Source: Gammaproteobacteria bacterium
GTDB lineage: Bacteria; Pseudomonadota; Gammaproteobacteria; HTCC5015
DNA length: 8,340 bases
Direction: 5' to 3'
Assembly: GCA_020630145.1 (NCBI GenBank)
Contig: JAHDBX010000052.1
Span: 1 to 8,340, forward strand
A program made the translations under genes and the position numbers. This document shows positions 1 to 6,700 of this stretch, in pieces (position 1 is the stretch's first letter; each line of letters begins with the position of its first letter). Under the pieces are notes generated by a model. The model was not told the origin of the DNA and did not search any database. It saw nothing but the letters and a program-made list of their open reading frames with translations.

Positions 1-197
1 AGTCACAAGCCGAAAAATTTAAAGCCAAGCTTGCCTTACTCGGCCTACAATCTTTTATTGAACCCGTTACTATTAATAACAAAAACTGGTATCGCGTACG
101 TTTAGGACCTTATCAAAACAAACAAGCTTTACTACAAGACCAAAAACGTTTAAATGCTAATGCAATCAAGAGTATCGTACTGCAACTAAAGGATTAA
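1..197 (+). CDS. SPOR-domain protein, C-terminal fragment (5' end outside window)
   Basis: The reading frame is open from the left edge (first full codon at position 3) and stops at TAA 195-197, giving about 64 residues. The fragment has the pattern of a SPOR domain. A segment like 'QAEKFKAKLALLGLQ' is followed by a β-strand with 'NKNWYRVRLGPY', then 'NKQALLQDQKRL' and a final strand ending LQLKD. The aromatic-Arg-Val-x-Leu-Gly-Pro-(Tyr/Phe) core is the family signature. SPOR domains bind denuded glycan strands at division septa and usually sit at the C-terminus of a membrane-anchored protein such as FtsN, DamX or DedD, which fits the position here. Because the N-terminal part is missing, I cannot tell which SPOR protein this is. 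The downstream phosphatase gene begins 13 bases after the stop, so the two are probably co-transcribed. Confidence 0.85.
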   Translation, partial: SQAEKFKAKLALLGLQSFIEPVTINNKNWYRVRLGPYQNKQALLQDQKRLNANAIKSIVLQLKD

Positions 198-210
198 GGA
201 CTGAAAACTC

Positions 211-1086
211 ATGCCAAAAAGTACTAGCAAAACAACTGACACCATTGCCTTAATTTATGACTTTGATGGCACCTTAACGCCAAAGGCTATGCAAGACTAT
301 ACCCTGCTTCCTGAACTAGGCATTCCCGCCAATGAATTTTGGGCGGAAGTACAAGCTGAAGTAAAAGCAACAGGGGCTGAAAACATGCTGGTATATATGC
401 GCCTATTATTAGAAAAAGCGCATGAACGTAACATTACCATTCGTAGAAATGACTACCGCCGTTTAGCCAGTAAAATTCGTTATTACGCTGGTGTAGAAAA
501 ATGGTTTGATACTATCAATCAATACGTCAAACAGAACGGCCGTAAAATTAAGGTAAAACACTATTTAATCTCGGCGGGTATGGCCGAAATATTAGACGGC
601 GTCTCCATTCGTAAACATTTCACACGTATGTACGCTTCGGCTTATCACTTTAACAAACGCGGTGTAGCTGATTTCCCTAAACTCGTGATTACAGACACAA
701 CAAAAACACAGTATTTATTCCGCATTAATAAAGGCAAGGAAGATTTAAGCGAAAGTATTAATGAGCATATGCCCGAAAGCGAACGACCCATACCGTTTGA
801 ACATATTATTTATATTGGCGACGGTATGACAGACGTACCAAGCATGGCATTAACCAAAAAAAGCGGCGGTCATGCAATCGCGGTATACAATAAAAATGAA
901 AAGCATCAGTTAGAAGTATGCAAAAGCTTGCTGACATCGGGGCGTACAGACTTTATAGCCGCAGCAGACTACAGAAAAAGCCAAGAACTCTATCGACGCA
1001 CCACTTTGTTGTTAGACCATATTATGGCGAATATCTATTACAAACGTGAATTAAGTAAGTGTAAAACTGAGCACAATATCGCCTAG
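211..1086 (+). CDS. HAD-superfamily phosphatase/hydrolase, substrate unknown
   Basis: This is a 291-residue cytoplasmic protein with no signal peptide. All four HAD motifs are visible. Motif I is DFDGT with the nucleophile at D17 and the acid/base at D19. Motif II is the Ser of 'LISAG' near residue 121. The motif III lysine is probably in 'NKGK' (about 174-176). Motif IV is GDGMTD, with acidic residues D204 and D208. The roughly 100 residues between motifs I and II are long and helical, suggesting a C1-type cap that shapes substrate choice. By family knowledge such enzymes remove phosphate through an aspartyl-phosphate intermediate, but nothing here identifies the substrate. The ATG is supported by AAGGA at 196-200, which overlaps the stop of the upstream SPOR gene. 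The 13-base gap suggests co-transcription and possibly a loose envelope connection, which is inference only. The C-terminus is basic and helical. Confidence 0.85.
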   Translation: MPKSTSKTTDTIALIYDFDGTLTPKAMQDYTLLPELGIPANEFWAEVQAEVKATGAENMLVYMRLLLEKAHERNITIRRNDYRRLASKIRYYAGVEKWFDTINQYVKQNGRKIKVKHYLISAGMAEILDGVSIRKHFTRMYASAYHFNKRGVADFPKLVITDTTKTQYLFRINKGKEDLSESINEHMPESERPIPFEHIIYIGDGMTDVPSMALTKKSGGHAIAVYNKNEKHQLEVCKSLLTSGRTDFIAAADYRKSQELYRRTTLLLDHIMANIYYKRELSKCKTEHNIA

Positions 1087-1109
1087 CTTATGGCGCTGTA
1101 AAAGTAGGT

Positions 1110-2348
1110 CTATGCTCTATTTTTATTGGCAAAGTCACCTATTGTGCCTTTTTCATACTCATATTGAACCGTTCTAACCGTATTACGGCCTTCAGCTTTA
1201 GCCAAATATAACGCTTCATCTACCTTCATGAGTAACATGTCGCGTGAAACTTGCTGACCTTTCGGAATAGTACTCACACCCACACTAACCGTTACATATT
1301 TACTACTTTTAGAGTTAGGATGAATAATTTGTAAGGCTTCAATATTACGACGAATTTCTTCAGCCAGCTTTTGCGCGCCTGCCTGCTCAGTATTACTTAA
1401 CATCACAATAAACTCTTCACCGCCAAAACGCGCAACAATATCTGTAGGACGCTTTAAAGATTCTCTAACGCAATTAGCAACATTCTTTAAACACTCATCA
1501 CCCGATAAATGTCCCAATATATCGTTATACATTTTAAAGAAGTCCACATCCAACATAACGAGGGAAACAGGTATACCATCCCGAGTGGCTCGCGCTAGCT
1601 CATTAGCCAAACGTTCCTCAAAGTAACGTCGGTTAGCAACAAGTGTTAAACCATCCGTAGATGATAACTGCGTAAGCTCCTCATTAGCCATCTGTAAACG
1701 TGAGTTCGCATGTTTCAAACCGCTGGTTAACACTTTATTTTCTAAGTTTAACTTTAAAGTGTCAGTAATTGCTCGCGATGTTTGGTTCGCAAACACCCAC
1801 ATAATAACAACCAATATACAAAGGAAAATAGCCAGCAAGCTATCCAAAGACTCTTGCTTAGAAAATAAAAACACAAGAACCGGTAAGAGTAATGCGGCTT
1901 GGTAAATATAATAAATGCCGGTTTTAATAGCTAAACCAATAGCTGTAGCGCACAACGCCACAACAATAATATACACAAAAATTTGAAATTCAATCGGGGT
2001 TAACTCAGCCAGCAAAATAATACCAATGCTCCAACTTAAACCGGTTAAGAAAGCATCAATACACAACAGGTAATAGCGACGATCTATTTGTATCGCAGCA
2101 TAATCCGCACTTTCATCAAAACTACTGTACAGAAAGTACTTCACCATGAGTAAAACAATTAACCAGACCCAACCAATCAAAACCAAGGCACCAGGTATAA
2201 CTTGCGTCATAACAACCGCTATAAAGCTGGCTAATAAAAAGTGCATAGCACTCGCTAATGGAATTTGCTTATGTAGTAAGCGAATTTGCCTTAACAAAAT
2301 ATCTTGGTTTGTACGCATATGCTGTTCAGCTAAGCGTTGGTCATTCAC
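1110..2348 (-). CDS. Membrane-anchored GGDEF diguanylate cyclase
   Basis: The 412-residue protein is predicted to condense two GTP into cyclic di-GMP. About six hydrophobic segments lie between residues 34 and 187 and form an integral-membrane sensory region of unrecognised type. A short helical linker (about 190-228) leads to a C-terminal GGDEF domain (about 229-395). The signature is GGEEF at 309-313, so the active-site loop is intact. The metal-binding aspartates are in 'LDVDFFK' (D267, D269), and 'YNDILGHLSGDECL' is canonical. An inhibitory RxxD site (RPTD, 300-303) lies five residues before GGEEF, implying product feedback. One oddity is that the usual 'LTGLANRR' reads LTLVANRR. The start is GTG, chosen because a strong AAGGGGGA ribosome site lies at 2353-2360; an in-frame ATG exists at 2318. 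It is the last gene of the leftward group, 36 bases after dgkA. No EAL domain is present. Confidence 0.93.
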   Translation of the reverse strand: MNDQRLAEQHMRTNQDILLRQIRLLHKQIPLASAMHFLLASFIAVVMTQVIPGALVLIGWVWLIVLLMVKYFLYSSFDESADYAAIQIDRRYYLLCIDAFLTGLSWSIGIILLAELTPIEFQIFVYIIVVALCATAIGLAIKTGIYYIYQAALLLPVLVFLFSKQESLDSLLAIFLCILVVIMWVFANQTSRAITDTLKLNLENKVLTSGLKHANSRLQMANEELTQLSSTDGLTLVANRRYFEERLANELARATRDGIPVSLVMLDVDFFKMYNDILGHLSGDECLKNVANCVRESLKRPTDIVARFGGEEFIVMLSNTEQAGAQKLAEEIRRNIEALQIIHPNSKSSKYVTVSVGVSTIPKGQQVSRDMLLMKVDEALYLAKAEGRNTVRTVQYEYEKGTIGDFANKNRA

Positions 2349-2384
2349 GGCTTCCCCCTTAATCTTACGAATGTGGGATTATTA

Positions 2385-2762
2385 TTAGTTAATTATAACG
2401 GCAACCCATACTAAAAGTGCCAATAAAATAGTCAACATTACAGCCGCCGACCCTACATCTTTAGCTCGCCCTGATAATTCATGCTTTTCAGTACCAAAGC
2501 GATCAATTGCATTCTCCAAGCCTGTATTCAATAACTCGACTATTAACACTAACAGCACACTGGCCATTAGCAATACCCATTCTATTGCTGTATCAGCGAC
2601 AAAAAATGAAATCGGTATCGCCAGTAAAGTCAGCCATACTTCTTGGCGAAAGGCTTCTTCATGTTTATAAGCAGCGGCAAAGCCGGCCAATGAGTACTTC
2701 GTTGCATTAATAATACGTTGTAGCCCTAGAGCCTTACCATTATCAGGATGCCCACTTGCCAT
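2385..2762 (-). CDS. dgkA: Diacylglycerol kinase (prokaryotic DgkA type)
   Basis: This small inner-membrane enzyme phosphorylates diacylglycerol with ATP to phosphatidic acid. It recycles the diacylglycerol released when phospholipid head groups are used for membrane-derived glycans or lipid A decoration. The protein has 125 residues, the usual size. An amphipathic N-terminus carries 'EEAFRQE' (35-41), and three membrane helices follow at about 44-59, 61-80 and 104-124. The signature 'ELLNTGLENAIDRFG' (76-90) and 'HELSGRAKDVGSAAV' (94-108) match E. coli DgkA with an offset of seven residues. This places the conserved residues at E76, N79, E83 (catalytic base), K101 and D102, all intact. The N-terminal tail is a few residues longer than in E. 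coli. The gene begins 18 bases after gcvH, its ribosome site is weak and overlaps the gcvH stop, and translation may depend on coupling. Confidence 0.97.
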   Translation of the reverse strand: MASGHPDNGKALGLQRIINATKYSLAGFAAAYKHEEAFRQEVWLTLLAIPISFFVADTAIEWVLLMASVLLVLIVELLNTGLENAIDRFGTEKHELSGRAKDVGSAAVMLTILLALLVWVAVIIN

Positions 2763-2780
2763 ATTGCTTATGTATATCTC

Positions 2781-3170
2781 TTAAACGTCGCCAATAAGCA
2801 TTTCATAATCTTCTGCGCTCATCAAACCTTCAAACACAGACTCATCGTCAGCTTTTACTTTATATAACCAGCCATCACCATAAGCATCATTATTCACTAA
2901 TTCTGGCTCATCATTTAAAGCCTCATTCGCCTCAACAATCATACCTGTAAATGGGGTATAAATATCTGAAGCGGCTTTTACTGACTCGATTACACAAACA
3001 GCATCACCTTCATCGACTTCATTATCTACTTCTGCAAGCTCAACAAAGACTAAATCACCCAACTCTGCTTGCGCATGATCGGTAATACCAATAGTAAAAA
3101 CCTCACCACCTTCTTTGCGCACCCACTCATGGGTATTCAAATATTTTAATTCGGCTGGTATATGACTCAT
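2781..3170 (-). CDS. gcvH: Glycine cleavage system H protein (lipoyl carrier)
   Basis: GcvH is the soluble lipoylated shuttle that carries the aminomethyl intermediate between the P, T and L proteins of glycine cleavage. The 129-residue length is typical. The N-terminal 'LKYLNTHEWVRKEG' is the standard opening of the family. The lipoylation site lies in 'CVIESVKAASDIYTPFTG', with the modified lysine at K65, and 'EALNDEPELVNNDAYGDGWLYKV' is the conserved second half. All key residues are present, so the protein should be lipoylatable. The ATG has a good ribosome site (AGGAGT, 3178-3183 on the minus strand). In E. coli this gene sits between gcvT and gcvP next to the ubiH–visC genes. Here it follows the ubiquinone monooxygenase directly, with neither gcvT nor gcvP nearby. 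The 57-base upstream gap is the largest in the operon and could hold its own promoter, but I see no convincing one. Confidence 0.97.
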   Translation of the reverse strand: MSHIPAELKYLNTHEWVRKEGGEVFTIGITDHAQAELGDLVFVELAEVDNEVDEGDAVCVIESVKAASDIYTPFTGMIVEANEALNDEPELVNNDAYGDGWLYKVKADDESVFEGLMSAEDYEMLIGDV

Positions 3171-3227
3171 TACTGATACTCCTAAATATCTAATGTTTAT
3201 TTGAGCAAGTTTAGCAGTTTTATTCCA

Positions 3228-4418
3228 CTATATCCTGCCGATTGCTTGCTGAATAAAGAAACGTTTGAGCAAGTTGTTCTTATCTACCAAGCTTAGACCA
3301 CTCGCTCTAACTTGGCTTAATAAAGGGTGCCTACTAGCAAATAAGCTATTTAAGCCACCAAACATATCTGACATTAAGCGGTTATGTACCTGACTCTGGC
3401 GCGCATAGCGCTTCAGTATATACAAGTGACCAAGGTCAACGCGGGCCGTATCCGCCTGAGATAATACCTTTGCAAGTATACTCACATCATTTAATCCTAA
3501 GTTTAAACCCTGCCCAGCTAGCGGGTGCACAACATGCGCTGCATCCCCAACCAATGCTAAACGCGGCTTAACATAGTGACTAGCCTGCAACTGCTGCAAG
3601 GGAAACAATACACGCTGACTTGTGCCTAAAATGTCACCTAAATGCGATTGGCTTTGTTTGCTTAAAGCTTCAATAAAATCAATGGATTCACAATTGGCTA
3701 GTTGTTTAGCCTGAGCATGAGGCAAACTCCAAACAATGGAACTTTGCCCATTTTGTAAAGGCAAAAAAGCCAGTGGGCCACTGGTTAAAAAACGCTGCCA
3801 TGCTGTATGCTGGTGTGAGTGCTGCGTATCAACTGTAGCAACCAAGGCTGATTGCAAATAACTATTTTTATCAGCCGAAATATTGCTCATACTACGTATA
3901 GTCGAATGCGCACCGTCTGCAGCTACAAGTAAGTTAGCTTCAATATCATCTGCCCCGTCTAGATCAAGCCAGACCTTATCGCTAGTCATACTAATATTTT
4001 GTACGCTAGCGGGACAATACAGACCAATACCTTTCAAACCTTGAATAGACGTAAACAATACATCATGCAATACATTATGCTCAATAATATGACCCAAGTG
4101 GTCTTGCTTTATATCCGCAGCATGAAAAGACAAACCTTGCTTAACGTCATTCTCCCATACGTGCATAGATTGATAGGGACTACAACGTAAGGACTGTATT
4201 TTTGACCATAAACCCGTTTCTTCAAATAAGGTTTGCGAGGCCTGATTAATGGCATACACACGTAAACCGACTTCATCAGACACCTTAAACGGGGCAGGTG
4301 CTTGCTGATCAATTAAGGCTATTTTTTTATGCGGCAACTGCTCATTTACTAGTTTAGCCAGCATACAACCCACAATGCCTGCACCAACAATCGCAATATC
4401 AACTTTTTGTTTAGGCAT
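3228..4418 (-). CDS. ubiI: UbiI/UbiH/UbiF-family FAD-dependent 2-octaprenylphenol hydroxylase
   Basis: This is a flavoprotein monooxygenase of ubiquinone biosynthesis, which hydroxylates the polyprenylated aromatic ring using NAD(P)H and O2. Starting at ATG 4418 it has 396 residues. The N-terminal dinucleotide fold has GAGIVG (about 12-17). The family DG motif is in 'LLVAADGAHSTIR' (about 163-175). The second FAD motif is 'LALVGDAAHVVHPLAGQGLNLG' in its usual place (about 287-308). From memory of the E. coli paralogues, stretches such as 'HLGHIIEHNVLH' and 'SALVATVDT...LAFLPL...SIVWSL' look closer to UbiI (VisC) than to UbiH. The family is certain, but the exact ring position is an inference. 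A TTG three bases upstream (4421) could also initiate, and neither start has a clear ribosome site. The gene lies 28 bases after pepP, where many gammaproteobacteria carry ubiH and ubiI in tandem. Only one copy is present here. Confidence 0.88.
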   Translation of the reverse strand: MPKQKVDIAIVGAGIVGCMLAKLVNEQLPHKKIALIDQQAPAPFKVSDEVGLRVYAINQASQTLFEETGLWSKIQSLRCSPYQSMHVWENDVKQGLSFHAADIKQDHLGHIIEHNVLHDVLFTSIQGLKGIGLYCPASVQNISMTSDKVWLDLDGADDIEANLLVAADGAHSTIRSMSNISADKNSYLQSALVATVDTQHSHQHTAWQRFLTSGPLAFLPLQNGQSSIVWSLPHAQAKQLANCESIDFIEALSKQSQSHLGDILGTSQRVLFPLQQLQASHYVKPRLALVGDAAHVVHPLAGQGLNLGLNDVSILAKVLSQADTARVDLGHLYILKRYARQSQVHNRLMSDMFGGLNSLFASRHPLLSQVRASGLSLVDKNNLLKRFFIQQAIGRI

Positions 4419-4446
4419 CAATTATGCACCAATATATACACTAGAT

Positions 4447-5763
4447 TTAGCTAGCCATTAAGGCTTCAATCTCATCAACCGTTTTTACTATGCCGGCTGT
4501 CATAACTTCTGGGCCTTTAGCGGTTACCACCACATCATCTTCAATGCGAATACCTATATTATGAAAACGCTTAGGCACACCACGCATAGGACGTATGTAC
4601 AAACCCGGCTCTACTGTCATACACATACCGTTTTCTAACAAGCGCCACTCTTGGTCAATTTTATAATCCCCCACATCATGTACGTCTATGCCCAACCAAT
4701 GCCCTGTACGATGCATGTAAAATGGCATATACGCTTTATCTTTAATTAACTGTGACAACTTGCCTTTTAGTATGCCCGTCTCAAGCAAGCCTTTGGTTAA
4801 CACCTTCACAGCGGCATCATGTGGGTCATTCCAATGGTTACCCTCTTCAGCCATATCAATAGCCGCTAATTGCGACTCTAATACAATTTCATATAACTCA
4901 CGCTGTGCCTGACTAAACTCACCGTTCACAGGGTATGTGCGCGTAATATCACTGGCATAATTTTTATATTCGCACGCTGCATCAATCAACACGAGGTCAC
5001 CATCTTTTAACTCGGCATTGTTCTCAATATAGTGAAGTATATTGGCATTTTCACCACCACCTACAATAGAGGTGTAAGCAGGTGGCGAGTGATGCTGGTT
5101 GAATACATACAACAACTCTGCTTCAAGTTCATACTCAAACATGCCTGGTTTACAAGCGCGCATCGCTCGCTCATGTGCCTGACAAGATATCTTGGCGGCT
5201 TTACGCATAATTTGTAACTCTGCACGCGTTTTAATCAAGCGCATTTCATGCAGCAAGTACTCTAAAGACACAATTTCATTAGGCGCAGATACACCTTTAC
5301 GCGCATTCGCTTTAACTTGATTAACCCAGCCTAATAAACTTTTGTCAAAGCTCGCATCTTGACCCATGGTATAAAACAAACGATCACGGTCTTCCAACAA
5401 GCCCGGCAAAATATCGTCCATATCATCAATAGGAAATGCATCATCCGCACCATAGTGCTCAACCACGCCTTCTGGCCCAGCTCGGCGACCATCCCACATC
5501 TCTCTTTCTACATCGCGATCTCGGCAAAACAAACTAAACTCACCTTGTGGGCGCCCGGGCACTAAAACCATAACAGCATCAGGCTCGTTAAAGCCTGTCA
5601 TGTAATAAAAACTGCTGTTTTGGCGGAAAGGGTAAAAAGTATCATTGTTACGTGTCACTTCAGCCGCGGAAGGTAAAACCGCAATAGAACCGACCTCCAT
5701 AGAACGCATTAATTGGCGACGGCGACGTTTGTATTCTTGTAGTTGAGAAGCAAGCATAGTCAT
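4447..5763 (-). CDS. pepP: Xaa-Pro aminopeptidase P (proline aminopeptidase II)
   Basis: This cytoplasmic metallopeptidase of the M24B family removes the N-terminal residue when proline is second. The 438 residues compare with about 441 in E. coli PepP. The N-terminal domain opens with 'EYKRRRRQLMRSM' and contains 'VTRNNDTFYPFRQNSSFYY' and 'GFNEPDAVMVL', typical of the family. The C-terminal pita-bread domain carries the dinuclear metal ligands: D261 ('LIDAAC'), D272 ('SDITRT'), H355 ('GHWLGIDVHDVG'), E385 ('TVEPGLYI') and E408 ('IRIEDD'). H362 in the same histidine segment is also kept, so the enzyme should be active. The start codon overlaps the ygfB stop by one base (TAATG), indicating translational coupling; a second ATG lies two codons in. 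The ygfB–pepP–ubi order is a conserved gammaproteobacterial block, although pepP itself has no known role in ubiquinone synthesis. Confidence 0.97.
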   Translation of the reverse strand: MTMLASQLQEYKRRRRQLMRSMEVGSIAVLPSAAEVTRNNDTFYPFRQNSSFYYMTGFNEPDAVMVLVPGRPQGEFSLFCRDRDVEREMWDGRRAGPEGVVEHYGADDAFPIDDMDDILPGLLEDRDRLFYTMGQDASFDKSLLGWVNQVKANARKGVSAPNEIVSLEYLLHEMRLIKTRAELQIMRKAAKISCQAHERAMRACKPGMFEYELEAELLYVFNQHHSPPAYTSIVGGGENANILHYIENNAELKDGDLVLIDAACEYKNYASDITRTYPVNGEFSQAQRELYEIVLESQLAAIDMAEEGNHWNDPHDAAVKVLTKGLLETGILKGKLSQLIKDKAYMPFYMHRTGHWLGIDVHDVGDYKIDQEWRLLENGMCMTVEPGLYIRPMRGVPKRFHNIGIRIEDDVVVTAKGPEVMTAGIVKTVDEIEALMAS

Positions 5764-6338
5764 TAGTGTACTGTTTCATCCAAAAAGTCAGTCGTTGCAT
5801 GTATTGTAAACTGCGCCTGTATATCATCATATAAAGACAATGCAGCCATACGCACATATTCAATTATCTCCATCAAATCACTCTCCGCTTCACCATCATC
5901 TATAGATGCAACAGCATCAATCTTGCCTATCTCGCCTAAATCACTCAATGACTCCGATGCTTCAGCAGGTAATGTTTTAAAATCTACATCGCCCGTAGCA
6001 GCTAAACCATATAAAAAACCATGACACCAATCTGCAACCGCATTCAAACGATCTTTCAAAGCCTGTTCATCATCTGGCAAGCACATTGTAAAACTTAAAT
6101 CAGCCGCACCGAGTTGCGCCGCTGTCAATGCATACCACTCAGCCAGTGTCTCTTTATCAGCATCTTTTATATGCTCATAATGGGCATGATCCTCAAGAAT
6201 ATGCTCACACCAGTTGTGTTGATTAATACTTTTACCCGCAGCAGCCAGCCCGGTAAGTACGCCGTGACATTCACTCACACTCATTACTACCGGTAGCGTT
6301 CCCAGGTAGTTTTCTAACTCATAATAATTAAATTGCAT
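5763..6338 (-). CDS. ygfB: YgfB/UPF0149 family protein
   Basis: This 191-residue cytoplasmic protein is all-helical in appearance and acidic. It matches the UPF0149 family (YecA/YgfB-like). The N-terminal segment has 'SVSECHGVLTGLAAAG' (about residues 20-36). The middle has 'LPDDEQALKDRLNAVADWCHGFLYGLA', with the conserved Trp-Cys-x-Gly-Phe-Leu-x-Gly-Leu core. The C-terminal part has 'LMEIIEYVRMAALSLYDD', the most diagnostic stretch of the family. There is no SEC-C zinc-binding tail of the kind found in YecA. The molecular role in most bacteria is unsettled; in Pseudomonas aeruginosa YgfB has been linked to control of β-lactamase expression, but transfer of that role here would be speculation. 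It is the first gene of the leftward operon, preceded by a good −10 box and a purine-rich GAGAG ribosome site, and its stop overlaps the pepP start. Confidence 0.93.
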   Translation of the reverse strand: MQFNYYELENYLGTLPVVMSVSECHGVLTGLAAAGKSINQHNWCEHILEDHAHYEHIKDADKETLAEWYALTAAQLGAADLSFTMCLPDDEQALKDRLNAVADWCHGFLYGLAATGDVDFKTLPAEASESLSDLGEIGKIDAVASIDDGEAESDLMEIIEYVRMAALSLYDDIQAQFTIHATTDFLDETVH

Positions 6339-6360
6339 AATGTTCTCTCATCTGAACCCT

Positions 6361-6366
6361 ATTATA
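6361..6366 (-). promoter_or_regulatory. Probable −10 box of the ygfB–pepP operon
   Basis: Read on the minus strand, these six bases are a perfect TATAAT 22 bases before the ygfB ATG. This would give a leader of about 15 bases that still contains the GAGAG ribosome site. No good −35 match sits at 16-18 bases upstream (the hexamer there reads GCGCAT), so the promoter is either activator-dependent or wrongly assigned. The location, between divergent genes, favours a real promoter. Confidence 0.45.
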
Positions 6367-6391
6367 CCTACCATATGTCGTCTATGCGCTG

Positions 6392-6397
6392 TATAAA
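6392..6397 (+). promoter_or_regulatory. Possible −10 box for the zapB-like–zapA–ssrS–ygfA unit
   Basis: A TATAAA hexamer on the plus strand lies in the 94-base region between the divergent genes, about 68 bases before the favoured ATG of the ZapB-like gene. A TG immediately precedes it. No convincing −35 element is present at the normal distance. The call rests on the hexamer and on the need for a promoter here, so it is weak. Confidence 0.25.
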
Positions 6398-6459
6398 AAT
6401 AGCATTAGTCACTAAATTTTGCCCATAAAAACTTGACCCACTCGCAAGCCACGCATACC

Positions 6460-6693
6460 ATGTCAACTATGCAAAATGATGATATTAACAATCCATTAGC
6501 TCAGCTTGATTTATTAAGCCATCAGTTAAAAGAACTACAAGACCTCTGTGAGAAATTACAGGTGGAAAATGTATCTTTACGAGAGCAACAAGAAGAGTTA
6601 ACAGGCCAAAAAGCAGAACTGATAAAAAAGAACGATATGGCTAGGCAACGTGTCGAAGCTATGATCGCACGACTAAAATCATTAGAAGACTAA
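6460..6693 (+). CDS. ZapB-like coiled-coil protein (TIGR02449 type)
   Basis: This is a small cytoplasmic coiled-coil protein, 77 residues from ATG 6460. From about residue 10 to the end it is a heptad-rich helix: 'LDLLSHQLKELQDLCEKLQ' is followed by 'ENVSLREQQ', 'AELIKKNDMARQRVEAMI' and 'RLKSLED'. The central 'L..EN.SLR' and the terminal 'KN..AR..VEAMI.RLK' are the pattern of the short TIGR02449 family, commonly encoded just before zapA in pseudomonads and relatives. By analogy with ZapB it may help organise the FtsZ ring with ZapA, but this is inferred from context and form. Starts are uncertain: TTG at 6433, ATG at 6460 and ATG at 6469 are all in frame and none has a clear ribosome site. 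An ATG start fits the usual length better. zapA follows after seven bases. Confidence 0.85.
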   Translation: MSTMQNDDINNPLAQLDLLSHQLKELQDLCEKLQVENVSLREQQEELTGQKAELIKKNDMARQRVEAMIARLKSLED

Positions 6694-6700
6694 TTTATAC

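Noticed and set aside
2146..2388. Plus-strand open frame opposite the N-terminus of the diguanylate cyclase gene
   Set aside because: It is antisense to a well-supported membrane-protein gene, has no family resemblance and is rich in Lys, Thr, Ile and Cys as expected from a shadow frame.
3999..4312. Short open frames on both strands within the ubiquinone monooxygenase gene
   Set aside because: They overlap the coding frame of a confident FAD enzyme, show no domain pattern and no ribosome sites.
5032..5565. Plus-strand open frames opposite pepP
   Set aside because: They are antisense to conserved PepP motifs and their translations look random.
5660..6296. Alternative frames around the ygfB/pepP junction, one minus-strand and one plus-strand
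   Set aside because: Both overlap supported genes, and the true frames carry the family motifs and the TAATG coupling.
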